A stretch of 64,000 bases of DNA from Cryptomeria japonica. Taxonomy: Eukaryota; Streptophyta; Pinopsida; Cupressales; Cupressaceae. The notes below the pieces were generated by a model. That model did no database searches, was not told where the DNA came from, and saw only the letters and a list, made by a program, of their open reading frames with translations. The stretch spans positions 255,549,533 to 255,613,532 of the forward strand of contig NC_081410.1 of the NCBI RefSeq assembly GCF_030272615.1, written 5' to 3'. This document shows positions 12,401 through 23,955 of this stretch, piece after piece. The stretch's first letter is position 1, and every line of letters begins with the position of its first letter. Made by a program: the position numbers and the translations under genes.

Positions 12401-13961
12401 AATGAGATAATGACAAGTGTTGTTATCTCATGACATGATAACACCACAAAAGGTAGATCACCCACCAAAAGTGGAAAAGTGCAACCACTATAAGTGGATA
12501 TGACAAAGTAATAACATGATAAGTCCACCTAAAGTGGAAATGCTTCAACTACTCCTATGTAATTCCCTAAATAAGCTTAAGTAATGTGTAATTAGGACCT
12601 AGGTGAGAAATAACCAAGGTAAAATACCTTAATTACACCAACACCCCTACTTCCAAGGTAGGCTATAGAATGGAGATAATAGAGTCAAAAGAAATAAAAT
12701 TCTTAAGGACCACCATTCTTCTCACAAGATGACACGTTTGAAGCACTATACGATAGAAAATGTAAAACACTCTTTAAAATACAATGATATACAAAATGAA
12801 GAAATTTTTACACTTGAAAAAATGAAAAATATATGTCATAATCAAATTATTCTTCAATCTTAAAGAAAAAATTTCAAAAAATTCAACTTATTTAATTCCA
12901 TGATTCATTTCCCTTTAGGTGCTAGATGAAAATATCTTAATTACCTACTAGATGGCACTACCTCCTAATAAAATATATTGTTGACTCGTCACATGTGAAT
13001 CTAAAAAATTAGAAATGAAAAATGAAAGTAGAATCCTAATAGAGCCCATTAGGATCCTAGACCATCACAAACATAACCCACAAAAAATGGTACACACATC
13101 AAAGACTAGTTTAGTGGCCGACTTAATGACAAAAATAAAATGTCGTGTCCCCCTTTCAAAATTTAGTTATTGACTGCACTTCCATTTTATTATTTTGTTT
13201 TTGTCTAAATCGCAAAAAGTGTGATATATGTATGATGAATATTCTAACCATATGAAGATATTTATGAGATCAAAATAATCACCAATTTATCCTATCACCT
13301 TAATTTCATTAGAATCAAAACACACTTTCAATTCAAAAATTGGATGCCTAATAAGTACTTAAATTAGCTCTACTAACACGCATATTAGCCTCGAGACACC
13401 CCTTAAAAAGATTAGATTTTCAGATTAGATTTTCTTGTCGTTTTTGTAATTTTGGTGGAGGGAAGTCTATATAGGAATCAAAATGTACTATTGGTCATTT
13501 TTTAATTAATTAAATTTTTTAAAAAAATTATTCTAATTTTAAAATTAATTAAAAAAATATGGTCAACAATGTATTTTGATCCTTGTATAGACAATTCATT
13601 CTAATGGTGCTTTAGGGGTGTGAAATTTAGAGTAATAGTACTTCTAACACTAGATGGACGAACATAGAGAAGATTCAAAAATGCTTGATCATGAGCAATT
13701 TCAAACTAAAAGTGTCAATTCCTTACAAGATTCTTCTAGCTGAAACAATGGCAATTTCTACTGAGGCATTGGCCTAATGTCCTATCTAAAGATGTCTTGG
13801 TTAAAAGAAAGAAGACGTGAATTAAACAAAAGTTTAAGTGGATGAACAAGTGGTACATTCACTTAAATGTGTGTCCTAATAATAGTCAAGATATAAAAGC
13901 TTGTGGTTGAGAAATTTCAAAATGTTTTTTATTAAAAAAGCAATGTTAACCAGGGCGTTGA
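9444..13961. other. AT-rich DNA without recognisable genes
   Basis: Only short, non-conserved frames are present. Some stretches (about 10660-10760, 12540-12700) have the flavour of decayed LTRs, but I find no paired repeats, primer site or coding domain. A small cluster of palindromes lies at 12420-12537. Confidence 0.5.
12420..12537. repeat. Cluster of short palindromes
   Basis: A TGTTATC...GATAACA inverted repeat (about 12420-12443) is followed by three CCAC-N5-GTGG palindromes at 12462-12474, 12485-12497 and 12525-12537. All three share the right part AGTGG. Confidence 0.7.
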
Positions 13962-15184
13962 TGTTGGCCATTTGGTGGAATTGATTATGTGTTGCATTGA
14001 TGTTTTGTCATTGATGTCAACACTAGTTGTTTGGATGCTTTACCGACACACTTTTGGTCCCGATAGGTTGAGTAGTCTTTGGTTAACTTGGATCCGGCAT
14101 TATCCGGTTGACTCTAGTATAATCTGGTGATGGAATTGGCTTGTTCATGATACTTATACTCATATTTGGTCAATTGGTTTTGGTCTGGTGATTGGATGCT
14201 ATCCTGCTTACTTAGAAGATTGGTTTCTGGTTCTGGCGAGGGTTTCACCGACAGAGCTTTTTGGTGTAGATCTTTGATGCATTGCATAATTGGTGTTGGT
14301 GCAGCTTGTGATAGAGTTTCAGGATGTTGTTGGTGATCATGTTCGAGACTTGGCGTTTGGAGTTCATTGTTGAAGCATGTGGACCTATACTTGGTCCCGG
14401 TTGATCTAGGTTATGGGCCGGCATTGATGTAACATGAGGATAGGACCTATTGTTGTATTTTTGGGATGTCTTATGTGTTGGATATTATTTGTTTTGGTCT
14501 AAGGCCGACATGGTTTGTAATTATGTAATTGGTTTATTGTTCGGTGGTCGACTTGATTGTTTATGGTTGAGGGTTCGTATAAATAAGATGTAAGATCTCA
14601 TTGTAGATCATCATGGTTATTGTAAGAGGTCATGGTCAAGGAATGTAATGTGTGAATAATGTAATATCATTCAAGCAGAGGAGTTGGTCGATCATTGGAG
14701 ATAGAATTGGGTCTAGAAGAGGATTTAGTCCTCCGATATTGAGCTTAACCGGAACTGTACTCAGGCATAGGAGATGCTATCTTTTGTAGTTCAACACTTC
14801 TCCTGATTTGTATGTACTCAGTGAGACTCCTTTTGTGATGAGCAGTGTTCTCTAGGTTATTGGCCTTCCTGCAAGTGCAGGCCCCTTCATTGTAAATTCG
14901 CATATTTACTGCAGAAGTATTATCTAACTATGAGTATGCTTCCCACCGTGGTTTTTTCCTTTACAGGGTTTTCCACGTACAAATCTTGGTGTTGTGTGGA
15001 TAGTATTTATTTTGTTTTATTGTTTATACTTAATTGGATTAACTTTTATTCCAGTATCATTGTTTTGGGTTCCGGTATTGTTCTTTTAAATTGCTAATGC
15101 TTCTGGTAATCTGTGACAACTGATTCACCCCCCTCCCCCCCCCCCACCTCTCAGTTGTCTTTCGGTTATCTGAACTGTCTAACA
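13962..15184 (+). repeat. 5' LTR
   Basis: Begins TGTTGGCCATTTGG and ends CTAACA directly before the primer site. A long C-rich tract (about 15128-15145) sits near its 3' end and is longer than in the 3' LTR. Confidence 0.95.
14578..14585 (+). promoter_or_regulatory. LTR TATA box
   Basis: TATAAATA, conserved at the matching place in the 3' LTR (20369-20376). It probably positions the start of the element's transcript. Confidence 0.6.
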
Positions 15185-15186
15185 AT

Positions 15187-15198
15187 TGGTATCAGAGC
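15187..15198 (+). promoter_or_regulatory. Primer binding site, initiator tRNA-Met
   Basis: TGGTATCAGAGC, an exact match to the site usual in Ty1/copia elements, two bases after the LTR. Confidence 0.93.
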
Positions 15199-15242
15199 TT
15201 TGATCCTCTCTACAGAAAGCTTAACCACTTGAAGAAGATCAT

Positions 15243-16300
15243 ATGGCGACTAACAGTTCAAGTTCATCCAGTTCTTCTGGAGCTATCTTTCGAAGGGATA
15301 TACTAAGGCTTGAAGGAACAAAATATACAATGGAAGATCTGGATGGAGACTCATCTAAGATGTCTTGGCAAGGAGATTTGGGAGATCACACAGAATGGTG
15401 CCACACCCTTTAATCTAAGATCTGGCAATCCTCCTTCAGCAAACCTGGACAAGGAGCTTGAGAATGATTGTAGAGCAAGAGAAGACCTCGTGTGTGCACT
15501 TTCTGATCAGAAAATAATGGGATTAATAGACAAATCATCTGGAAAGGCTATATGGGATAAGTTGCAGACTCTTAAAGAAGGTGACCCTACAGTAAAGATT
15601 GCTAAACTTGATGGTTACCGGGTGAGATATGAAAACCTGAAGATGGAAGAAGATGAAAGGATTACTACATTCATGGAAAGAGTAAATGAGATTGTTATGG
15701 AAATTCAATGTTATGGTGGAACTCTGAGCGAAGATGAGATTGTTTCTAAAGTCCCGAGAGCCCTACCACTGGCTTACAAAATGAAGGCTACTGTTATTAA
15801 TGGTTTGAGAACAATGGCTAATACATCTGTCAACAGAGATACTTTGGTTGGGAAACTATATGCTTTTGAGTTTGAGGAATTTGGACCTTCTGGAGCTGTG
15901 AAGATTGAACCTGGTTTTCATTCATCTACATCTACAACCGGTAAGCAAGACTGGAGAGATTTATATGCAAAAGAATTAGAAGATATATAAAGAGAAGATG
16001 ATGAGTTTCAGCAACTTGAAGCACTATTTGCTAGAAGAGAACCAAAAGGACTGGTAGAAAGTAAGTATGAAGAAAAAGCACCTTTTAAATGTTTTGCATG
16101 TAATAAGGTTGGTCATTTTGCATCTAGATGTCCTAAAAGGAATTCAATATTTGAAGAAAGAGTTAAAAGATCATTTAAACCTAACCCTAGATATCAGAAC
16201 AAGTATAGATTCAAGAAAAATAGAGACAAATCATGCTACATAGCGGATGAGGAAGGCATTACTGATTCATATGATGAACCGGCAAAAGACTCTGCTAGTG
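15243..16300 (+). pseudogene. Copia gag (capsid and CCHC knuckle), frameshifted
   Basis: The ATG at 15243 opens a Ser-rich start (MATNSSSSS). The reading moves to another frame at about 15330, where one or two bases are missing before 'WKIWMETHLRCLG', a typical gag block. From there the frame is open to a TAA at 15988-15990 (CAA fits) and continues in frame to a knuckle 'CFACNKVGHFASRCP' near 16090-16135. The protein would coat the element RNA in virus-like particles. One shift and one stop make it inactive as it stands. Confidence 0.88.
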
Positions 16301-16329
16301 GATCCGGCATTGGGAAAGAATGGGTATTC

Positions 16330-17733
16330 TTGGCTATCGAGGAAGATGATCTAGCACTGGAAGAGAATGTACCTAAGGAGAAGGCGCTTGCTGCTAAAAT
16401 TGAGGATAAGGATGAATGGGTAATTGACAGTGGTTGTTCACATCATATGATTGGAGATAAAGGGAAGTTTATGTCTTTGCAAGAAATTGATGGTGGACTA
16501 GTTAGATTTGGATATGACAAGGCATGTATGATTAAAGGAAAGGGAACTATATCATTGGATGGTAAGAACAATACTGAAAATGTTTACTATGTTGAAGGTT
16601 TGAAGCATAATCTTTTGAGTGTAGGACAATTGGTAGATAAGGGATTTCAATTACAGTTCAAGGATGGAAAATGCAAAATCATTAACAGATCTGGCTTGGA
16701 GATTGCAACCGATACACAAACAAAAGGTAACATATTTCACTTGAACTCCGGTGAGAAGACATGTTTGATTACACGGATTGATGAGAGTTGGTTATGACAT
16801 AAAAGGTTGTGTCATGTGAATTTTGATTTCATTGTGAAGATCAATTCAACTAAAGTTGTTAGAGATATACCTAAGATTATGAAGCCCTATAATCTGGTAT
16901 GTAAAGAATGTCAAATGGGTAAACGGGTCAGAATCTCTTTTAGGAGTATACAAGATAAATCAAATGATGTTCTTGATCTTATTGATACTAATTTGTGTGG
17001 CCCTGCTAGAGTTAAAAGTTTTCATGGTGATATATATTTCATGCTAATCATTGATGATTATTCTAGGATGATGTGGGTTACTTTTTTGAGAGAAAAATCT
17101 GAAACATTTGAAAAGTTTAAAACCTTTAAGGCTAAAGTGGAAACTAAGACAGGATTGAAGATTAAATGTTTGAGATCAGATCATGGTGGAGAATTCACAT
17201 CTGGTGAGTTTAATAACTTTTGTGACAAGCATGCTATAAGAAGACAATTTTCTGCTCCCCAGACACCTCAGCAGAATGGAGTTGTGGAAAGGAAAAACAG
17301 AACTATCTTGGATGCTGCTAGAACAACGATGATGGAAGCAAGTCTACCTCATATCTATTGGAGAGAAGCAGTTAGTACATCGGTTTACACATTCAACAGA
17401 GTACATATCAAAGGAGAAACTGGTAAGACACCTTATGAATTATGGTTTGGCAATACACCTACAGTTAAGTATTTCAGAATTTTTGGTAGTAAATGTTATA
17501 TCAGAAAAGATGATACTATTGGGAAATTTGATCCTAGAAGTGATGAAGGCATATTTCTTGGTTATTCTTATGAAAGCAAAGCATATAGATGTTATAACAA
17601 GAGATTGGAGAAAATAGTGGAGAGTGCTAATGTCAAAGTAGATGAGTTGAGCAAAAATCAAATTAGAATTTATGAGAAGGAACCGGCAGTGGAAATGATT
17701 ATATCTGAACCGGTAGCACCTTTACCGGAATAG
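16330..17733 (+). pseudogene. Copia protease and integrase
   Basis: The aspartic protease site 'VIDSGCSHHM' is at about 16422-16450. It is followed by the pre-integrase domain, with a TGA at 16795 where Trp is expected ahead of HKR. The integrase core shows Asp in 'LIIDDYSRMMWV', Asp in 'RSDHGGEFTSGEF' and Glu in 'GVVERKNRT', so the D,D(35)E triad is intact. After it come the usual 'FGSKCYI' and 'FLGYS' blocks, and a TAG at 17731 (CAG fits). The enzyme would process the polyprotein and insert the cDNA; two nonsense codons break it. Confidence 0.92.
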
Positions 17734-17949
17734 AGAGTTGAACCAGTTACTTCGGAAACATCAAAGAATTCTACAGTAACTAAAGAACAGGGAAGAGGAA
17801 CAGAGAGTCAAAAGACTCCTAGGTACGTGAGATTGAATCATTATGAAGATCAAATCATTTGGGATAAGAGCAATGGAGTGATGACAAGAAGAAGACTGGC
17901 AACTAATGAGGTATGTTTAATTTCACAAGTTGAACCGGTATCGGTAATT

Positions 17950-19421
17950 TAGGCATGTAAAGATGAATTTTGGTTAAAAGCTATGGAAGAAGAATTAAAT
18001 CAGATTGAGAAAAATAACACATGGACTTTGGTTCCCCGGCCTAAAAATAAAAATGTTATTGGAACTAAATGGATTTTTAAGAATAAATTGAATGAAGATG
18101 GTCAAGTTATAAGGAGTAAGGCTAGATTGGTTTGTAAAGGATATTCTCAGAAGGAAGGAATTGATTATGGATAAACTTTTGCACCGGTAGCTAGGATTGA
18201 AGCTATAAGATTATTTCTTGCCTATGTTGCTTACAAAATCTACAAGGTTTATCAGATGGATGTTAAATGTGCATTCTTGAATCGGGATCTTGATGAGGAA
18301 GTTTATATTGAGCAACTTGATGGTTTTTCACTATCAAAAGATACCGATATGGTTTGCAGGTTAAGGAAAGCTTTATATGGATTGAAACAAGCACCTAGAG
18401 CTTGGTATGCAAGGTTGGATAAATATCTTTTGAAGCTTGGTTTTTATAAGAGCAGTGCTGATGGTAATTTATATTATAAAATCATTGATGATGATATACT
18501 GATTGTTGAAGTATTTGTTCATGACATTATTTTTGGAGGTGAAGATAAATTATGCATAGAATTTTCTAAGAACATGGAGAAAGAATTTGAGATGTCTGTG
18601 ATTGGTGAGATGAAATTTTTCTTAGGTTTGCAGATTACTCAGACTAACAAAGGTATTTTTATTTGTCAAACTAAGTATGCTAAGGAATTGTTGAAGAAAT
18701 TTGGTATGGGAGATTATAAACCGGTAAGTACACCTATGGATACAAGTGCGAAATTGACAAGGAAAGATGTTTCTACATCGATAAATCCTGCAAGATATAA
18801 ATCTATGATTGGAGGTCTACTTTATTTGACTCAGACTAGGCCTAACATTATGAATGTTGTTTGTATTGTTTCAAGATTTCAGAGTGATCCTAGAGAACAT
18901 CAGAATATGGTTTGTGGTATCCTATGGATGATAACTTTACTTTATATGCATATACAAATGTTGATTGGGCTGGAGATATTGATGACTGAAAAAGTACTTC
19001 CGGTGGAGATTTCTTTCTTGGAAAGAAGTTGGTTTCATGGATCAGCAAGAAACGGTCATATACTTCTTTATCTACTGTTGAATCTGATTATGTTGTTCCT
19101 GCTACTAATTGTACACAAGTTTTATGGATGAAGCAAATGTTGAAGGATATAAAGGTTGATTGTGATGCACTGGTAGTTATTCATTGTGATAACTCTGTTG
19201 GTATCAATATATCAAAGAATCTGGTATTTCACTCTAAAACAAAACACATATCTATCAAGTATAACTTTTTGAAGGAGAAGGTTGAAGCAAATGAAGTTAA
19301 ACTGGTTTATGTGAACACTAAAGAACAAATTGCGGATATTTTCACTAAACCTTTATCCAAGGAATCATTTGAGTACGTAAGAGACAGATTGGGGGTTTCT
19401 ACCCCTTCGACAGAGACTTGA
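17950..19421 (+). pseudogene. Copia reverse transcriptase and RNase H, active site mutated
   Basis: RT blocks 'WTLVPRPKNKNVIGTKWIF', 'ARLVCKGYSQKEGIDYG' (then TAA at 18172), '[19 protein letters not shown]' and '[16 protein letters not shown]' are clear. The catalytic box reads F-V-H-D: the codon at 18520-18522 is CAT where the first catalytic Asp belongs. A deletion with a frame change near 18910-18920 removes the start of the connection region, and a TGA lies further on (CGA fits). RNase H resumes in another frame at about 19029 with '[12 protein letters not shown]' (usually ST.EAEY) and ends 'IADIFTKPLSKESFEYV', the normal copia C-terminus. Confidence 0.93.
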
Positions 19422-19752
19422 TTGATGCAGTTTGGCATCAATCCGGCATGCATTATCAAAGATACTATTCATTTTGGCACTGATGAAGGATGCTACTGCT
19501 CAGGGGGAGTAGTCAGCTTTGAGATTCAGAGGCTTATGTTTTTGCTTTGATGTCAAAGGGGGAGAGATAGTGATGTGAAAAATAAATTCAAAACTTTACA
19601 GAGATATTATTCACAGGGGGAGAGACATTGATATTCAGAGCTATATGCAAGAGATTGTTGGTTGTCTTCCATAGGAGGAGACATGTTTGGCATTTCTTGG
19701 TACTTAGATGTTTTTCACATCTAGTGTTGCCATCAATGCCAAAGGGGGAGAT
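19422..19752 (+). promoter_or_regulatory. 3' untranslated part with repeated polypurine tracts
   Basis: The tract AAAGGGGGAG (19741-19750) lies two bases before the 3' LTR and would prime plus-strand synthesis. Very similar G-runs with GAG occur at about 19501, 19555 and 19615, so the element carries several tract-like copies. Confidence 0.8.
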
Positions 19753-20975
19753 TGTTGGCCATTTGGTGGAATTGATTATGTATTGCATTGATGTTTTGTC
19801 ATTGATGTCAACACTAGTTGTTTGGATGCTTTATCGGCACCCTTCTGGTCCCGGTAGGTTGAGTAATCTTTGGTTAACTTGGATCTGCCATGAACCAGTT
19901 GACTCTGATATAATCTGGTGATGGAATTGGCTTGTTCATGATACTTATACTCATATTTGGTGAGTTGGTTTTGGTATGGTGATTGGATGCTATCCTGCTT
20001 ACTTTGAAGATTGGTTTATGGTTTCAACGAGGGTTTCACCGCCAGAGATTTTTGGTGGAGATCTTTGATGCATTGCATAATTGGTGTTGGTGCAGCTTGT
20101 GATAGAGTTTCAGGATTTTTTTGGTGATCATGTTCGAGACTTGGCATTTGGATATTATTGTTGAAGTGTGTGGACCTATACTTGGTCCCGGTTGATATAG
20201 GTTATGGACCAACAGTGATGTAACGTGTGGATATGACCTATTGTTGTATTTCTGGGATGTCTTATGTGTTGGATATTATTTGTTTTGGTCTAAGGCCGAC
20301 ATGGTTTGTAATTATGTAATTGGTTTATTGTTTGGTGGCTGACCTGATTGTTTATGGTCGAGGGTTTGTATAAATAAGATGTAAGATCTCATTGTAGATC
20401 ATCATGGTTATTGTAAGAGGTCATGGTCAAGGAATGTAATGTGTGAATAATGTAATATCATTCAGGCAGAGGAGTTGGTCAATCATTGGAGATTGAATTA
20501 GGTCTAGAAGAGGATTTAGTCCTCTGGTATTGAGCTTAACTGGAACTGTACTCAGGCATAGGAGATGTTATCTTTTGCAGTTCAACACTTCTCTGGATTG
20601 TAGTCTAGATTTGTATGTAGTCAGTGAGACTCTTTTTGTGATGAGTGGTATTCTCTAGGTTGTTGGTCTTCCTGCAAGTGCAGGCCCCTTCATTGTAAAT
20701 TCACATACTTACTGCAGAAGTATTATCTGACTATGGGTAGGCTTCCCACCGTGGTTTTTCCCTTTACAGGGTTTTCCATGTACAAATCTTGGTGTTGTGT
20801 GGATGGTATTTATTCTGTGTTTATTGTTTATACTTAATTGGATTAACTGCTATTTCGGTATTATTGTTTTGGGTTTCAGTATTGTTGTTTTAAATTGCTA
20901 ATGCTTCTGATAATCTATGACAGCTGATTAACCCCCCCCTCTCAGTTGTCTTCCGGTTATCTAAATTGGCGAACA
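19753..20975 (+). repeat. 3' LTR
   Basis: Same length (1223 bp) and order as 13962-15184, starting TGTTGGCCATTTGG and ending GGCGAACA. TATA box at 20369-20376. Confidence 0.95.
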
Positions 20976-22010
20976 ACTGACCCTTCACATAGCCACAAGG
21001 CTATCAATTAGCATACAACAACCCATAGGCGACAAAGAGAGACAAACTAAGAAGGGGTACAAACCCCAAACAAACAAGGTTAGACAGACCAAACAAACCT
21101 ATCAAACTTGTAACAACCCGAAACCCAACTCAAGAGTGGGGAGAAACACCCAAAACTTGACAAAGAGGGGTTTACAAAAGGGGGCAGACTTCCCCTTCCA
21201 CCAGCAACAAACAACTATCTAGGAAAAATTGTCATTAGGAACATTCAAAGAAAAATCAGGCAGGGAGGACCCCACAGAGTTATTGCCAAGCTTTTCTTGA
21301 AGACCAATACAACAAACTGTTGTTGCAGATTAACAACAAGAGTAGAATCACCAGGAGTAGAGAGGATTTACGGAGAAGGAGCAACAGAAGTAGGAGCCAT
21401 GGGGGCAAAAGAGGCCACAACAACAGTAACAAGAGGGTCAGTGAAAGCTTCATCAACAGTAAGGGGCACCTCATCTCAGGAGGAGACATCATCCTCCTGA
21501 GAGGACTCGACAGAATCAACATTAACCATCAAGTGATCTTCAGAAGCATCCTTCCTTGAAGTAGCAACACCTTTGTGGGAGGAGAGAGAACAGTACGAAG
21601 CTAAGTGGCTCATTGAGAAGCATCTTCGGTAGTGAAAGGGGAGGCCCTTATAATCCAACAATTGAGTCTAAGGCCTATCCCCAACCATTAGAACTACATC
21701 CCTAGGGAGGAGCAGAGATATGTCAATATCAATTTACAGGCGGGCAAAAGTAGAATGACCCATGGAAGACGTGGCATCATCGACCTTCAAGAAGATTCCA
21801 AAGGAGTTATCGATGGCCTCGAAACAAGAAGGCTCCCAAAAATGGAGGGGAAGATTAGGAAGACAGACCAGAAGAACAACCCCTCGGAGAAGGAAGTTCA
21901 CCAACAGAAGTTGCAACACTAGAAAGAGGAGCAGAAGAAGCCACAACTCCTTCTAAAAGGGCATCTATGGGGGGAAGAGATCCGCCGCAACATGGAGAGA
22001 CATGTCGGCA
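20976..22010 (-). pseudogene. LINE ORF1 fragment on the minus strand (DUF4283-like plus knuckle)
   Basis: The minus strand from about 21946 down reads 'VCLPNLPLHFWEPSCFEAI' and then 'NSFGIFLKVDDATSSMGHS', the second half of the plant LINE ORF1 RNA-binding domain. It runs on in the same frame through TAA and TAG codons (CAA and CAG fit) to 'LLDYKGLPFHYRRCF' and 'HLASYC', a degraded CCHC knuckle. Below about 21480 a low-complexity Ser/Pro/Val-rich tail follows. The poly-Leu frame at 21522-21280 is a frame shadow. The fragment is head-to-head with the plus-strand LINE that follows. Confidence 0.72.
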
Positions 22011-22139
22011 GCAGTACCCACATTACTCATAGTAGGCACATCATCCACATAGTGACCCACAATAGGAGCGCCAGCAAACGGGGGCACAGGCACAGGCAAG
22101 GAGAAGTGTGCAACGATCGTGTTGCAGAGAGTGAGAGAA

Positions 22140-23887
22140 CCCATTTCAAAATGATTATGTGGAAAAAAGTAATTGGGAAAAAGAGATTAGTTTACCAAGT
22201 TGTAATCAAGGAAGATGATGGATTTCCAGAGCCAAAAAACACACCAATGGTTAAATTTTCAGGGAAGAGGCAGGGGTTTACGAAAGGGTTGATCACTTCC
22301 ATCGAGGCCACTAAAAAGAATTTGGGAGGATCACTATTTTCATTTAGGGTATCCTAAGAAATGGAATATGCGACCGGAAAGTCAAGAAACAAAACGCTCT
22401 CCTCCAAGGAAATGGGGATACATAGAGGTTGTGTCAGGTAGAGAAGGTGGATTCAATAAAATGGCAACAAAGTTCTGAAGGTTGAAAGAGGATAAGAACA
22501 AAAGCATAGAAAAAAATAAGGATATTCCAATAAACGAAGAGAAAAGGGTTTCCTTGCACATAGAAGATGAGGAATGCAGATATGCAGTACAAACATTGAA
22601 AGAAATGGGGCTCTTCATCAAGTGGGCCAGAGAATGGTCGGCTTTTCTCAAAGTTCAAAAATGGTGTGTGGAGGTATGGGGACAAGGATGTGTAGTCAAA
22701 TCCCTCATGACTAGCTTCTTTATGGTAATTTGTAGAGATGCCAAAGGCAAAGATGATATTCTCCAGGGGGGGCCTATATGATGGATGGAATGGGCATCTA
22801 TATTAAAGACTGAGAGTCGAACTTCAACCCCCTTAAAGCTATCATCAAAGAGGTTTCCATCTGAATCAAACTCTACAATTTGCCTCACAAATATTGGGAA
22901 GAGTAAACCCTTCAACAAATAGGTAACAAGTTGGGGAGATTCCTAAAGTTGGATGAGGCGGTGGAGTCAATGGATTCGAACGTGTATACCACGATCTGCA
23001 TTATGTGGCAACCTATTCCCCCTCTCCTACAAGAAATAGAGTTGATAACAAATAAAGGTATTTGGATACAAAAGATTGGAGTTGAGGCTATCATTGATAG
23101 TTGCAAATCTTGTAAAAAGGATGGACACAAGTCAGATGAATGTTTGAGGAATGATAGGTAGGAGAAGCCAACCTAGAATATAGAGTGAGGAGTCAGAATA
23201 CAAGCAATGAGGAGGTCCAAGCCAGTTTTTCTATAGAATGAATCCTAAGAGGAAGCAGTCCAAATGAGGAGCATAACCCCCAATATCAAAACATTCAAGA
23301 CACTCAACACGGCAAGGCCATGGAGATCAAGGGTAGGGGAACATAGTTGAAAAATCTCTCTGAGAATCGGGGAGTGCAACAATGGAGTATCAGAATCCCA
23401 AATAGCTATTGATAAGGAGAATCTAGTATCATCTGATAATATTCACAGGTTGGAGAGGAAAAACAATATGGGCTTAGTCATCAATGGCTCAAAGATTGGG
23501 AGAACTCCGCTGACGGCCCTAGCACAAAGCAAAGGAGATGGAAACAGGCCAATCATTTCACCAAATAGAGTCTACCAAAGAAAATTCTCATTGAAGAGAA
23601 GTAGAGTCGAGGAAGTTATGAAGGAGGAAACGGCTGGATGTGGGACCTTTGATATTGGCAAGAAATCTGCAGCCAAATATAAATCTCCAGCGTTCCAAGT
23701 TTCTCCCAAAAGGCTTAGTTTTGGGGGAACAAATTTCTTAGGGCAAGGGGAAGAGGATCCTTTTCACATAGAAGAAGAAGAAGTCATAGAAAAAATAGCT
23801 ATCTATCAAATAGAGGCAACCTCAAACAAACTAAATCTCGGAGAGAAGAAATGCAAGGGCGAGAAATCACAAAGGGTCCTCTTATAA
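22140..23887 (+). pseudogene. LINE ORF1 (RNA-binding protein)
   Basis: The DUF4283-like domain is recognisable in pieces: 'WCVEVWGQGCVVKSL' and 'LQGGP' near 22660-22775, then 'NLPHKYWEE' and 'IGNKLGRFLKLDEA' near 22880-22965. A CCHC knuckle 'CKSCKKDGHKSDEC' lies at about 23104-23145. A charged linker follows (23450-23887). Stops and shifts separate the pieces. In L1 elements this protein binds the element RNA. Confidence 0.78.
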
Positions 23888-23955
23888 TTAGCTGGAAATG
23901 CAAAAGGCCAAATGAAACTAAGATCCGAGAAGGGAGCCCCCCTTCTCAGAGAGAA

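Larger units (their letters stand above)
13962..20975 (+). mobile_element. Complete but inactive Ty1/copia retrotransposon (7.0 kb)
   Basis: Two LTRs of 1223 bp each (TG...CA), primer binding site, gag with CCHC knuckle, protease, integrase, reverse transcriptase, RNase H and polypurine tract are all present in copia order. The LTRs look roughly 92-93% alike by eye, so the insertion is old. Flanks are GTTGA on the left and ACTGA on the right; they agree only in the last three bases, so the target duplication has either diverged or the ends are a base off. Coding parts carry several stops and shifts and the RT active site is mutated. Confidence 0.95.

Noticed and set aside
13957-20980. Clean 5-bp target duplication of the first copia
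   Set aside because: The flanks are GTTGA and ACTGA, matching only in TGA. I do not claim a duplication.
21280-21522. Poly-Leu membrane protein on the minus strand
   Set aside because: It is a frame shadow of low-complexity sequence next to the LINE ORF1 fragment.
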